This document shows positions 1-12,003 of a stretch of DNA of 64,000 bases, piece after piece; position 1 is the first letter of the stretch, and the number at the start of each line of letters is the position of its first letter. The notes beneath the pieces were generated by a model. It was given only the letters and a program-made list of their open reading frames with translations. It was not told the DNA's origin and did no database searches. A program made the position numbers and the translations under genes. Origin of the DNA: Sinonovacula constricta. Its lineage: Eukaryota; Mollusca; Bivalvia; Cardiida; Solecurtidae. The stretch lies in the NCBI GenBank assembly GCA_007844125.1, contig CM017563.1, positions 35,176,369 to 35,240,368 of the forward strand. The letters run 5' to 3'.

Positions 1-719
1 CAATCTCATAAATATTTGCGTAAGGTCGGCATTTAGCGTTTTATGATGTTACATGTTCATCATTACTTAAACACTCGGCCATCCGAGAATAAAATCACAC
101 GAATTGAAGTTTTCCAATTTTATCCAATGAAATCGCGTCAATTTCTTCACTCCAAAGTGGCGACAAGAAATCGCGACCAGCGAGGAAGATTCGTAAAATA
201 ATTAAAGCAAAAAAAAAAGAAAGATTGTGTTTGTCACATGTTTTTGGAGTATTTGTTATTTAGAAAAGTATACTCTAATAAAACTGTAGAAAACAAATGA
301 CTTAACAGTTTTTTCTTTATTCGTCAAATGTTGATGTATGAGATTAATTAAAGGTTAGAGTTGAGAACACGATCAAGTACATAAAAATCGCAAAACTCAA
401 GGAAGCTGGTAAAAAGGTTGTTAGAATCAGAAAAAAAATCCAGAATACAATGCTGAATAATGTAATATAACGTTTGTCAGGATTCAATTTAGTCACTATT
501 ACACAACTAATACCTTATTCAGTGAAACTCGTAAAACATATGATTCGGTATACATGTATGTACTCTCTATCAGGACTTCCCGCGCTCAAGCTTTCTCCTC
601 GCTAACAGAAATCTGTGGCTGATTTCTTTCCTCCCATACTATCTACTACTAAGATGATTTTTTTGCATTAAGGAGTTTTGTGTACACGTAGTGCTTTTCC
701 TATAATCCTTATAGAGATA
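1..719. other. AT-rich non-coding DNA, no feature seen
   Basis: No open frame of note, no RNA gene and no recognisable repeat was seen here. The stretch is the left edge of the window, before the first position where similarity to the 23-kb block becomes visible. Confidence 0.5.
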
Positions 720-1073
720 AGATTTCTAAACGACAGTCACGATCTTGTGTTAATCGACGAGGGGTATACAGTAAAAAAAGAGAAGTAACATGTAAACGAT
801 AACATGTTTCCTTTATACGTCTTATTTTCGTCGGATTCCATCATTTGATAGGAAGGAAAAATTCCAGCATTTTGCGTAAATCTAACTGTTACTACTAATT
901 AAACGTCTTTTGTTTAATAAAATGACAAAAAATTAATCATTAACATAAACATTTTATTTTCTGTCGTCATGATATTTCGTAATTAAAGATACATACGATA
1001 CAATTGATAGTATAACACATTTCATTTTAAAAAGGGAAGGTTGAATCATTCATAATTGGGAGACATAATAAAT
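720..1073 (+). repeat. Left end of large paralogous block 1 (matches about 22960-23210)
   Basis: Short shared strings in the same order link this stretch to 22960-23210: GATTCCATCATTTG, then about 120 bases later ATTTTATTTTCTGT followed by GTCATG. This appears to be the left limit of the 8-9 kb duplication described under 2240-5609. The match is diverged and was found by eye, so the boundary is approximate. No coding potential is seen. Confidence 0.45.
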
Positions 1074-1382
1074 TTTCTTATTGAACAGTTAATTGACATG
1101 ACAGTACTTTCTGTACATTTTCCCTTGCTATCCTGACTAACAGAATAGTTTCTTCTCTCTAGATAGTATGCCAGTCTAACAGTTGTATTGTTTCCTTCAA
1201 TTGTAAGACCAGCATAAAAGAGAAGAGTTTCTTATTGAATCGTAAATTGACCTAACAGTATTTTCCGTACATTTCCAATTGTTATATTGTTATGCTGGAT
1301 TAACAGAATAGTTTCTTCTCACTGGATAGTATGCCAGCCGAACAGTTTTATTGTTCCTTTCAATTGTTAGTCCAGCATAACA
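1074..1382 (+). repeat. Tandem duplication, two copies of a 154-bp unit
   Basis: The two units start at 1074 and 1228. Both run through TTTCTTATTGAA, an ACAGTA-TTTC-GTACATTT segment, CAGAATAGTTTCTTCTC, GATAGTATGCCAG and a final CAGCATAA. They differ by scattered substitutions and small indels. The block is absent from the otherwise collinear paralogous segment near 23.2 kb, so it is either a local gain in block 1 or a loss in block 2. Confidence 0.8.
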
Positions 1383-2239
1383 GAATTACAATAAATATTG
1401 GTTAACCTCTATGCATTTAATATAAGTTATGATATCAAACAGGCGCGTAGCTTCCAGTACGCACAATACGCAGCTGCGTACACATGGTCTCCAAAGGATA
1501 AAAAAAATGAAAAAAATCTGCAAGAAAAATCTTGCCCTAGAAATGGGGTGTGTATATTTATTGCAATCAAACAGTACCGCTATTTTGACCATGAAAAATA
1601 TGTAATATTGCTAAAGCGAATTATAATCTTTTCTGTAGCTCCTGATATGGGACAAATTTCGTACTGTTATATTTTAAATCGGAACTTTTCAGATAATTCC
1701 GTCCTCAAGATGATCACATGTTATATTTTACTTAAAATCTAGTTATATCTGGATACCAAAACATTCCCGAGAAGACACCATGCACTATCTAAAAGCACAA
1801 AGTTTTCCGGGGATGCATACTCCCAGACCATGCGTACACATCATATCATGCCTAGCTATGCCCCTGTCCAACCTTTGTGTTTGCATATAATAAAATATAT
1901 AATATAATTAAACTTCATTGCTGTAGCATGTTGTTCCTTATTTATGTTGTCCTTTTGTCTACTATTGGTCAGAATGCTTAATTCTGTACATATAATTGTA
2001 TGGCTAAACATGGTCTTTTCAAATAAAATATTTTGGAAAGTGTAAATTTAACCCACATATTTGGGTATCCATTTATTCAAAATGATGCACCCCAATAAGG
2101 AATGATTAAGCATTTCCTTTTTAAAATAAAAAGTGTTGTATTTTCTTTTTCAAAATCTAGCAATGCCGTCCCGATTTCAACTGCACAACGTCTTAGGCAT
2201 ATGTTTATAAAAGACATTGCACGTATAAATAGGTCAGCT
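1383..2239. other. Non-coding DNA with a solitary MITE-end-like fragment
   Basis: No gene is seen. The 114-residue frame at 1398-1742 has no recognisable domain. Around 1678-1718 the sequence reads ATCGGAACTTTTC, then GATAATTCCGTCCTC. This matches, with changes, the terminal inverted repeat of the MITE family at 38284, 53543 and 54552. No second end is found nearby, so it is at best a solo end. Confidence 0.4.
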
Positions 2240-3206
2240 CTTGAATCAGGTTTCTGATTAATTTTCTTAAGTCTGAGAAAAAAGACGATAGAAAACGACG
2301 TATTTGTGGTCATGCCAGGTAGTCAGGCGATCTGCTTCTAATGGATTGACGTTATACTCCGCGATGGTGGAATGTGTGTTATCATTGCTAATGTGACATA
2401 CTTTCTAGTTAATATTCGTGTCTATACAAAACACATTGTAGTGGGCTTGGTGTTCAAACCGCACGACCTTTCGACCATTATTAGATAGAGGCTCTTAAAA
2501 ATTGTTCCTTCACGCACGTATATGTAGAATGTATACAATGTATCTTGTTTTATAGAAGACAATTGCGAGACAATCCGATGAATTTGTCGTAATATACCTA
2601 TTACCTTTTTATGCAAACTGTGCACGTTGAACGGACATTTTCGTTTAAATCACGAACACACATTTATTAAATTTGTTGTATTCTAAGACTCAACTTCAAC
2701 GTCGGAAGCCATAAACAATCATTCACATTATCATCAGGTGTAGATGTCAGAAAGAGTTTACATGCTATGTCACATGATATGTTTACATGATATGTTTACA
2801 TTATATGTCAAATGATATGTTTACATGATATAAATATAACAAAGGTCTCCCAAATACCAAGTACTAGACATGACCTAATAATAACCTTTTACAATAACCT
2901 TTCCAGTTTGGAAACAAGCGAGATTTTTATACAAATTAAACACAGTACAGGACAGAGACATCTGACCAAATGTGGTATCATTCAATATGAGTATATTTAG
3001 CAAATGCATATAACAACATCTTACCCCTGATTTTAAGCATGTGGGCGTACTTTCTTATAATTTCTAATCTACCGAAGATTAACTGATTTGTTAGACAGTA
3101 ACATTCGTGAAGATAATCGCTCTTAATATTTAATATATCAGAATCTATAAAAGGAGATTTCTTCTTCAAATTCACCAGCAAATTTGACAAAATACTTTAA
3201 GCGATG
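2240..3206 (+). repeat. Paralogous block 1, segment matching 23225-24150
   Basis: Collinear similarity to 23225-24150 is clear. Shared strings in order are GGTCAGGCGATCTG, ATGGATTG, a CACGACCTT-CGAC segment, TTTTTATGCAAAC, CAACTTCAACGTCGGAA, ATACCAAGT-CTAGACAT and a GTGGGCGTACTTT-like segment. Block 1 lacks the long CA tract that block 2 carries at 23410. The marker string ACTCAACTTCAACGTCGGA (about 2690) recurs near 10120, 23732, 30808 and 41064. Frames in this stretch have no recognisable product. Confidence 0.75.
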
Positions 3207-3333
3207 CAACATATATTAAACTTTGACAAAGGTCAGGACAAAGGATCTCACACAGAAGTCGACAAAAGGACTGAATGGGGTGCTTACATGTAAATCTGTT
3301 TTACAGAGCTGTAACACTGCACGTCCTGATGAT
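3207..3333 (-). repeat. Degenerate R1 interspersed repeat
   Basis: GACAAAAGGACTGAATGG, GTGCTTAC and GTTTTACAGAGCTGTAAC occur in the order expected for the reverse complement of the R1 repeat (best copy at 36356-36712). Compare 15350-15470 and 51093-51345. The match is weak and could be a chance mosaic, but three ordered matches are seen. Confidence 0.4.
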
Positions 3334-4142
3334 GCAAGCAATCAAAAGATTTATTTGATGTATTTGAAACAAAACTGTTCAAGTGATGACGCATACGTAT
3401 CATCAAGTTACGACGTCATTAAAAAGTAACAGAAATAAAATAATGTCGTCAATGTATTAGAATGCACGAATCCATAAATTTCTCACCGCCTTTTTAAATC
3501 TTCAAAAGCAGAAGTGTATTAACGGAGTCGAAAGAAAGATCCCGGTCATATTTTTGTGTAAAAATGATTATAAAGTTTCGTATAAATCGCTTTTATTTGT
3601 TTTATTTACTACATATTTGCCAGAATAATGATTAACAGATAAAACCTTATTCGTGTAATTTAAGAAAATCCACATGTTTATTAAGGCCGAAATGTCACGG
3701 AACTGCTTTGTATTAACCTCTAATTTAACTTTAATTAAGTTTTAGATTAATTAGAACAACAATTTGGGGTTAATGTTGTTGCAGTCTTTGTTGTTGATAC
3801 ATGGCACGACTAGACGGGTAATATCCGGGGGACCCTCTGTGATTAATAAGTGCCATTTATTTATATATTTATATTTTAAACATTTCGTTATTAATAATTT
3901 CTTATCACTTTCATTACAGAAGCTTTTTTTTAAATTTATTTAGTGAATTTCCTTAGACGTTTCTTGACACTTTAAGTAACATAGCTTTCTATTGCATGCT
4001 GTTCGTTTTTTCTTTACCTGAAAAGCCCATGATGTATTGGCTTAATATGTTAGGCAACGAATCTAGTGATTTTCATTCCGTTATATCAAGGTTAAGTCAC
4101 TAACGCTGGCAATGACAATAAGAGGACATTGACTTTCAAATA
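3334..4142 (+). repeat. Paralogous block 1, segment matching 24200-25200
   Basis: TTTGGGGTTAATGTTGTTGC, CACGACTAGA, GGGACCCTC-GTG and AGTGCCAT occur in the same order near 24580-24670. They are followed by TTGCATG-TGTT, a GATGT-TTGGCT segment and GCAACGAA-C-AGTGAT-TTCATTC, which match 25060-25150. The last motif (marker Q, about 4050) also recurs near 33790 and 49345. The first 300 bases of this stretch show no clear match and hold no gene. Confidence 0.65.
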
Positions 4143-4415
4143 GATCGGTTTTCTTTTCCCTGCATGAATTTGAGACACCCATCCGGAAGTGCGAGGTTAG
4201 AGCTCTGTAAAACCGGTTTAAGCATCCCAGTAGGTCCATATTGCCGATAGACTGTTCCAAGGCGGTACCTGTCGGTGGTCTTGCTGTTTTTTTGTTAAAT
4301 GACTCATCACAGATTTGTTGTTACTTTTAATATTTGACAGCGTTTTGTTCTGTGCCTAATCAAATTTTGGTATGTTGCAGTGCTCTTAGGACTTTGTAAT
4401 ATATTCTTAGAAATT
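4143..4415 (+). repeat. R1 interspersed repeat
   Basis: This copy contains CGGAAGTGCGAGGTTAGAGC, TGTAAAACCGGTTTAAGCA, GTTCCAAGGCGGTACC, ATGACTCATCACAGATTTG, AAATTTTGGTATGTTGCAG and GGACTTTGTAATATATTC. It interrupts the match between blocks 1 and 2: the paralogue at about 25205 runs straight from GCTTACAATG to TTCATCCT. This suggests R1 inserted here after the duplication. R1 is of unknown class; no tRNA-like promoter was recognised in it. Confidence 0.75.
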
Positions 4416-5609
4416 AACAATGTGCATCCTTGTCAACAATATAAATAAGGAATTATATTCCTAATTAAGGAAAATATCTCTTGGATTCGTGGATTTGATC
4501 TGCCGTATTGTAAGCTATTTCATAGTTTGGAATGTGTATATTATCGGTCTGCGTGCTTTAGGCATTCGTCGCAAATAACCATATATTATTGAATCGTGTT
4601 TGAATTGAATTGGAACGTGAACTGAAGTGTTATTGAAAAGCTATGTTTGTATCTTCAACTTTCAAACCAATATAGATTTAAAACGCTGTATGAAGTCGTC
4701 CTTTGACAAATTCATCTTTTTGCTAATATGTAGTTAGACAAAACATCTGCTTCGCTAGGCTATTATTTCTCTGCAAACGTAGAAAGAAACAGAAATTTGT
4801 AGACGTTTTGAAACGATGTCACTCCTAGCTACATCTGTGCCAGAATCAACCAGTTGAAGCTAAATCTACGTATGCGCCAGCTTAATCAAATAACGGTTAA
4901 AAAGACAAAATTAAAATAGTGAATTGGACGAAAATGTATATAATTTAACAAGTATCTTTGCACATTTATTAAAACCTGAAGTACAAGTCAAAATAAATAA
5001 CTTAAGTTAAACCTCATAATGCCGTTTTTTGCTCATTTAATGCGCTGTATACAACTTTAGACTAGACGTAAAAATGATTAGAAGCCTAACAGCTAATTGA
5101 TCTATATGAACTTATATGAGGCCTAACGGATCAACAACTTATTGAACTAAACTTACAATGTGTAAGTTTAAAGACAAGTAATATATAAAATAATTCAACT
5201 ATCAACAGTATAAAAAGCGCATTTAATAATATTTTAATAAAATTACATAATTAATACTGTGTTAATTAACTAACTTCTCCATCCGCTGAATATCAAAATT
5301 AAAAAATCTTTACTTAAGAAGTTTGAATAATAAACATACAATTTAAGAACACGGTCACAGTGTAATCAGTGCAGAGACATTAGAGGAAATTGGTCACATA
5401 TACAAAAAATGTATCTGTGTTATTTTCAATTCCCCGCCGCTTTATGTGACGGGTGTTTAAAAATGTATCTGATATATACAGGACGCCATGCAAAGACTTA
5501 AGGAAAATCGGTCTCACATAAGCAATTCATAATAACACAATGCTCTTGACTTTCATGATTTAAAGTATTGTTTCATTGACCCTTCTTGACTACTTCTCAA
5601 TAAAACAAC
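4416..5609 (+). repeat. Paralogous block 1, segment matching 25206-26220
   Basis: The match to block 2 includes TTTTTGCTAATATG-GGTTAG-like strings, TTTCTCTGCAA, GATGTC-CTCCTAGCT and CTTAATCAAAT-like strings. Immediately left of the minisatellite, TTGTTTCATTGACCCTTCTT (5569) matches the left flank of the second minisatellite at 26186. No gene is seen; the sequence is strongly AT-rich. Confidence 0.7.
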
Positions 5610-7735
5610 ATGGAGACTCCCAATGAATATGACAGTTACAGCGGACAATGCATTAGGTGGGACCATTGTACGTGTCTTGACTGCTGGTCATTAAACCACA
5701 AGGAGATTGACAGTGAATACAATAGTAATAGCGGACAATGCATTAGGTGGGACCATTGTACGTGTCTTGACTGCTTGTCATTAAACCACAAGAAGATTGA
5801 CAGTGAATACAATAGTAATAGCGGACAATGCATTAGGTGGGACCATTGTACGTGTCTTGACTGCTTGTCATTAAACCACAAGGAGATTGACAGTGAATAC
5901 AATAGTAATAGCGGACAATGCATTAGGTTGGACCATTGTACGTGTCTTGACTGCTTGTCATTAAACCACAAGGAGATTGACAGTGAATACAATAGTAATA
6001 GCGGACAATGCATTAGGTTGGACCATTGTACGTGTCTTGACTGCTTGTCATTAAACCACAAGGAGATTGACAGTGAATACAATAGTAATAGCGGACAATG
6101 CATTAGGTTGGACCATTGTACGTGTCTTGACTGCTTGTCATTAAACCACAAGGAGATTGACAGTGAATACAATAGTAATAGCGGACAATGCATTAGGTTG
6201 GACCATTGTACGTGTCTTGACTGCTTGTCATTAAACCACAAGGAGATTGACAGTGAATACAATAGTAATAGCGGACAATGCATTAGGTTGGACCATTGTA
6301 CGTGTCTTGACTGCTTGTCATTAAACCACAAGAAGATTGACAATGAATACAATAGTAATAGCGGACAATGCATTAGGTGGGACCATTGTACGTGTCTTGA
6401 CTGCTTGTCATTAAACCACAAGAAGATTGACAGTGAATACAATAGTAATAGCGGACAATGCATTAGGTGGGACCATTGTACGTGTCTTGACTGCTTGTCA
6501 TTAAACCACAAGAAGATTGACAATGAATACAATAGTAATAGCGGACAATGCATTAGGTGGGACCATTGTACGTGTCTTGACTGCTTGTCATTAAACCACA
6601 AGAAGATTGACAATGAATACAATAGTAATAGCGGACAATGCATTAGGTTGGACCATTGTACGTGTCTTGACTGCTTGTCATTAAACCACAAGAAGATTGA
6701 CAATGAATACAATAGTAATAGCGGACAATGCATTAGGTGGGACCATTGTACGTGTCTTGACTGCTTGTCATTAAACCACAAGAAGATTGACAATGAATAC
6801 AATAGTAATAGCGGACAATGCATTAGGTTGGACCATTGTACGTGTCTTGACTGCTTGTCATTAAACCACAAGAAGATTGACAGTGAATACAATAGTAATA
6901 GCGGACAATGCATTAGGTGGGACCATTGTACGTGTCTTGACTGCTTGTCATTAAACCACAAGGAGATTGACAGTGAATACAATAGTAATAGCGGACAATG
7001 CATTAGGTGGGACCATTGTACGTGTCTTGACTGCTTGTCATTAAACCACAAGGAGATTGACAGTGAATACAATAGTAATAGCGGACAATGCATTAGGTGG
7101 GACCATTGTACGTGTCTTGACTGCTGGTCATTAAACCACAAGAAGATTGACAGTGAATACAATAATAATAGCGGACAATGCATTAGGTGGGACCATTGTA
7201 CGTGTCTTGACTGCTTGTCATTAAACCACAAGGAGATTGACAGTGAATACAATAATAATAGCGGACAATGCATTAGGTTGGACCATTGTACGTGTCTTGA
7301 CTGCTTGTCATTAAACCACAAGGAGATTGACAGTGAATACAATAATAATAGCGGACAATGCATTAGGTGGGACCATTGTACGTGTCTTGACTGCTTGTCA
7401 TTAAACCACAAGGAGATTGACAGTGAATACAATAGTAATAGCGGACAATGCATTAGGTGGGACCATTGTACGTGTCTTGACTGCTTGTCATTAAACCACA
7501 AGGAGATTGACAGTGAATACAATAGTAATAGCGGACAATGCATTAGGTTGGACCATTGTACGTGTCTTGGCTGCTTGTCAGTAAAACAACAAGGAGATTG
7601 ACAGTGAATACAATAGTAATAGCGGACAATGCATTAGATGGGACCATTGTACGTGTCTTGATTGCTTGTCAATAAAACAAAAAGTTGACTCCCAATGAAT
7701 ATGACTGTAATTTCGGACAATGCATTGGATGGGAA
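5610..7735 (+). repeat. 90-bp minisatellite, about 23.5 units, open in both orientations
   Basis: The 90-bp unit starts GCGGACAATGCATTAGGT; units begin every 90 bases from 5641 to 7531. Decayed units follow after a 1-bp shift near 7590, ending at about 7735. Because 90 is a multiple of three and the unit has no stop in two frames, a 663-residue plus-strand frame (5610-7601) and a 635-residue minus-strand frame (5636-7543) result. The plus frame repeats a 30-residue unit with four cysteines (GQCIRWDHCTCLDC...). All common differences between units change the residue (Trp/Leu, Glu/Lys, Ser/Asn); no synonymous difference was seen. Neighbouring units share variants, as expected from unequal exchange. 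I call this a satellite rather than a gene; translation cannot be excluded. Confidence 0.9.
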
Positions 7736-8896
7736 CATTGCAAATGAGATATAATTATGTTCAATTAATGTATTTACATTTCGACGAAAACATGACTATT
7801 TTATTTCTTAGGCAATAATTGAAAAAATGCTCCTTCTTTTCTAAATGAGAAATCAATTAAATTCTAGAAAAAAAATGTTTCGTGTAAGAAAGTTCAACTA
7901 TAATTGACCATCGGAGCATTATTAAATAAGCATAGTACAATTCTTTTAATTTGTAAAATAAAACAAAAAAGAAAATCTTCAATCATTTAAGGTTATATTA
8001 TTTAAAATAAAAATATTAAACTTTGTTTTAAATATTTGATCTTTTTATTCGAATACATATGTTATTTTTTTCTAGTTTAGAGAAAAAATGTTAAATAGAA
8101 AAAGGCGCCTGTGATGAAAAGATGGCCTGAACAACATTTTATCAGCGTTCTGGATATTATCTATTCGTGTAAATATTTGATCGTCTGACCACAGAAACCA
8201 TATCACCAGTGCGTCTTTTCACTTCTAGTTAAGCAGATATCATTAATCCATTTATTCAATTACCGAGAGCTCTTGTCACATATCACATAAGCCTTGGTAA
8301 AAATACTTTGTTTCAGACAAGTTGTTGTTTTCTTTAAATTGTCTTACCAATACTCGACGTTGTCGGCCACTGCATCCAAATGATGGGTTAAATCTCAGTG
8401 GCACGAGATTTAAACGAGATTTTGTTTATTGAGAAGGAAGCAAATTAATAAAAAATATATTCCAATTACAATCGCGCTATTAATGCATTCTGAATATTAA
8501 ACGTGTCTGAAACAACACTAGAGGCTTGTCAGAACTTTGACCACACTTTTTAAATTAACTGATTAATACACATCGTCTGTTGTTTCATTTTGAAATGATT
8601 CAGATTTATAAATTTAATATTTACTTTTAGTCATTATTAACTTTAACATTTCGTATATTATCAATGTGTACAAATAAAACATGCAATACTATTATCAATT
8701 TGTTAAATTGTATAAAAAGTCTGCAAAGCTGATTTGTTTTTCGTTTTTGATCATCTAAAAAGAACGAAAGTGAAAGATAACACAAAACAATACAACATAT
8801 GCTTGATTTATCCTATCATTGTATATCTAGTTTAAAAAATAGAAGATGGTTGCTTGTTTGTTTGTTTTGTCTATTTTAAATACATTGGAGCGACCA
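7736..8896 (+). repeat. Right flank of minisatellite 1, matches 28430-29155
   Basis: Strings shared in order with block 2 are AATGTATTTA-ATTT, CGAAAACATG, TTTTATTCGAATACAT, a TAGAAAAA-GGCG segment, GGATTATATCT-like sequence and TGTCTGACCACA. This shows that the duplication covers both sides of the array. No gene is seen. Confidence 0.6.
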
Positions 8897-9062
8897 ATTA
8901 TGATCATTATAGCAACGTCCAGCGTTTTGGTGGAGGATGACCCCAGACAAAGAACCACCGGCGCACCGCAAGTCAGCTGGAAGACCTTCCTACATTAAGT
9001 CCTTCGCCCCAAACGGTGCTCGAACCCACGCGGTCGGAGTAAAAGCAGCAGAGTAAGACTAG
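8897..9062 (-). mobile_element. SINE S3 copy, 3' part
   Basis: In the reverse complement this reads a box-B-like GGGTTCGAGCACC, then TTTGGGGCGAA, GAAGGTCTTCCAGC, GGTGCGCCGGTGGTTCT, TCTGGGGTCATCCTCCACC and TGATCATAATTGGTCGC. The same ordered strings occur at 54991-55230 and 62640-62880 (plus strand) and 59869-60035 (minus strand). The likely source is a tRNA-headed SINE, but the head is decayed here. Confidence 0.7.
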
Positions 9063-10330
9063 TAAATGGTTAAATAATTTAACCTACGTCAACTTTTCCG
9101 TATTATAAACTCTCAAAACTAATGCAGAAATTTCTGAAGTCTATGCCTTTTAATCGTGTTGTAGTTTCTGAGTTTCTGACTAAATTCGTATAATAGAATG
9201 TCAACACTGATTTATATTAATAAATAAAACAGGCAGGATTGGTATGACTTAAATAGAACTATTCACTAAAAGCTTCGTTTTTTTCTATTAAGACTTCCCT
9301 GAAGAGTATTTTAATGAATCGCGTCATTTTCTATGACAAGAAACGTTAATGTGAAGAATCAGGATAGCCAAAGTTATATACGTTATGTAATTTCAATTAC
9401 AAATGAGTTAGGCATGCATAATTGTGTCATATTAAAATATAAAACGCCAAAAGGGTGCCCTAGTATCTTATTGGAACTTTTGGCTTTGAAGCTTGTAAAA
9501 AAATGATGTGTCAATTACGCCAGTAAGTACATGTGTGATGCAGATCCAAAATTAGAACTATGCCAGAGCATGTATTATTTTCCCGACAAACTAGCAACAG
9601 TAGCATTATCATTTTTTTTTTACTATTGCCTGTGGATATCCTGTGTAAAAAAGTAAATTCGACTGTATTTCTATCTCCCAAACAACGAAATTAACAATTC
9701 TGTTACTCTTTCACAATTATGATAACTTAACATCGAAGATTTTCTCTGTCTCTTTTTTTAAACAGTTATTGAGGAATCAATTTCTTTAACTTGCATCATT
9801 CCTTTATTACTATCCATGTTAAAAGTACTCAAGCAATTCCTGACTAGCTTGCAGAAATTGTAAGAAATAGTCTTGTCAGTCGACTAACATAGCATCGTGG
9901 GTTTGGGGCTCGAGCCCACGACATTCCGACCAATAAACAACACGAAATATAAGCGCGTGCTTATAATAATGGTTATTAATTATTAACGCATTTCAGGAAT
10001 TGGATAAATGTCCCATTGTATATCTTGTATTGTGCTGTTTTGACTGCAAACCTTGCATTTTATGGAAAGAAAGTCATTTGTTTTAAATCACAACTATAAA
10101 CTTGATAAATATTGAATTATTCTAAAACTCAACATCATCGTCGAAAACAATTTACATAGTATATATGTAACGACGTCAGAATGGTCCTGCATTGCTTGCC
10201 GTTCATCGTTGTTTTCTAAAGATAAAACATTTCCATATTAAATTACAAATATCATGAGTCAAGGACCTCTTAACAGATACAAATTGTCACGCATGCATTT
10301 ATTATACTTGTAGAAAATTTGTGATAGATG
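9063..10330 (+). repeat. Paralogous segment matching 29480-30990 and 39950-41290
   Basis: A three-way match is visible. ATTACGCCAGTAAGTAC at about 9513 corresponds to 29890 and 40412. A GTGGATATCCTGTGT-like string recurs at 30033 and 40560, a CGTGGGTTT-like string at 40845, CTTGCATTTTA at 40993, the CAACNTNANCGTCG marker at 30808 and 41064, and ATCATGAGTCAA followed by GCCACGCATGCA-like strings at 30950 and 41215. The 9.9-10.1 kb part also resembles 2.4-2.8 kb, which points to a tandem unit of about 7.4 kb. No coding potential is seen. Confidence 0.7.
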
Positions 10331-11689
10331 TTAAGCTATGCTGAACGAAAAACATATATGCAGTAATAACTCGATAAATGTAACCCAGTGAATCAGACGA
10401 AAACTATTTTCTCTTGGTTATGTATAATCCGATAGGAGGCGTTGCAAAAGTGCACGAAGCTTTCGTGTCCTAGCAGCTAATTGATCATTAAGCATGTGGT
10501 GAAAAATTCGTTTAAGAATCATTGGACAAAACATCAACGTTAATGAAAAGCGGATAGTGTCTCGGAAAATAGTTAAAATTAAAACATTTTTAAGCATTCT
10601 TAAATTGGTATTGGTGTTGACATAACCTCGTTTTATTATTAATTGAAGTTAATTTACATATACATGGAGTAAATATTTGAAATATAAAACGACATCAATT
10701 AAATATATCGTTATTATTTAAAAACATTCGAGAACGAATGTGATATTATGGTGAATTACGAAATAAAGCATGCCTAATTGTAAAGTGTTTATAACTCGAT
10801 CTGAAAAACCTATGCAAACGCGTAGAGTACGAACTCTTTGAGTGGGTTTCTTAAGAAATATCACAATAAAGACTGATCTATAGATGTTTTGTCAAAGTTC
10901 CAGTCCTCGTTCTCGTCGTGAAAGAATAGAAGTAAATAATAAAAAATAGGCATTTTCCTGATGAAAGAAATGTGTTAGCTTTGAAAAGCTTTCTAATTGT
11001 TTTCTTTAGCTTTTTTCCTGGTGCTCTACTGCTTTCTTGTGTCGCACATTAGTGAACTACACGATTGTTGTATGTTATGTACCGACTTACAAAAAGTTCT
11101 TTACAGAAACACGAAGATTCTATTTCATCAAAATTCCTATGGGGATAATTCTATAGCATCGTTCACAAAAGAATAGTGTTTATTAAATTTACTTGATAGA
11201 AACAGTGAGTAAATAAGTACATTAATAGGTCGTAGATGCAAGTGATTGGATTAATAGAACGAAACAAATAAGCTGGATATGTGAAAGTAATAAAGAAACT
11301 AATTCATGGTGTTTCGGTGAATGAATTCTGTTTCTGTAATAGTATGCAATAATAAAAAATGTTGTTATTATGCTTTTAAATGAAAGTAGTGTTTACCAGT
11401 AGCATGTGGATGTTATAAATAGTAGTATGTACATTATTTTGTTATGTACATAACATGACTATGGTGTATACAATTACTACATGTATGGCCTGTCTTACAA
11501 AGAAAATTAATTTGTAATATTTAATTCAGTAAACAGTATTTTCTTCATGTATGACAAACACAATAGTATCTTAATGATCATCTGTCTCGTTTCTGTACAT
11601 TTTAGAAATTAAATTAATACCAGATCTCTTTAGATTAAAATAAGAAGCGAAGTACATTTGATGGTTCTTTGTTTGCTTATGACGATTAG
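10331..11689. other. AT-rich non-coding DNA, no feature seen
   Basis: No frames, RNA genes or repeat matches were recognised in this stretch. It lies between the end of paralogous block 1 and the long inverted-repeat structure. Confidence 0.5.
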
Positions 11690-11748
11690 ACGGTATAAAA
11701 TAAGTGATTTGTTTATAACGTTTGTGGTGCAAGTGTTTATATGTATAT
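11690..11748 (+). repeat. Short direct repeat of 12110-12165
   Basis: AAGTGATTTGTTTATAACG then GTGCAAGTGTTTATATGTAT corresponds, with small changes, to AAGTGATTTTGTTTTATAAC and TACACGCGTATATACGT at 12115-12160. The left arm of the inverted repeat therefore sits between two copies of a direct repeat. Confidence 0.5.
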
Positions 11749-12003
11749 AATTGATAGATAATTAAATCGGTTTGACAATAAACTATTGTACTTACTCAAG
11801 CAATTTTTAAGAGTAATTCTACTATTGGTTGTCGTTGTCAGAATAACGCGCCGGTTTTGTATCTTTTATGTGACAACGAAATGCTACTCACGGTGAATTA
11901 TTATATCTGCTTTCAGTGGACATCTGCGGTTAAAAAAAAACACTATTGATGGAACTAACCAATCAATCATCTGTGTAAACCAACCAGCAAAACAACTAAA
12001 TAA
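11749..12003 (+). repeat. Long inverted repeat, left arm
   Basis: This 255-bp arm is matched in reverse complement at 14045-14296 at a high level, estimated by eye at about 95 percent. Outer end: AATTGATAGATAATTAAATC. Inner end: GCAAAACAACTAAATAA. Other shared strings are CTATTGGTTGTCGTTGTCAG, AACGCGCCGGTTTTGTATC and CAATCAATCATCTGTGTAAA. No target-site duplication was seen at the outer ends. This could be the long terminal inverted repeat of a non-autonomous DNA element of about 2.5 kb, or an unrelated inverted duplication. Confidence 0.85.

Noticed and set aside
5610..7601. Annotating the 663-residue plus-strand frame (or its 635-residue antisense partner) as a protein-coding gene
   Set aside because: The frame follows from a stop-free unit of 90 bp; both strands are equally open, differences are all replacements, and the sister array is non-coding.
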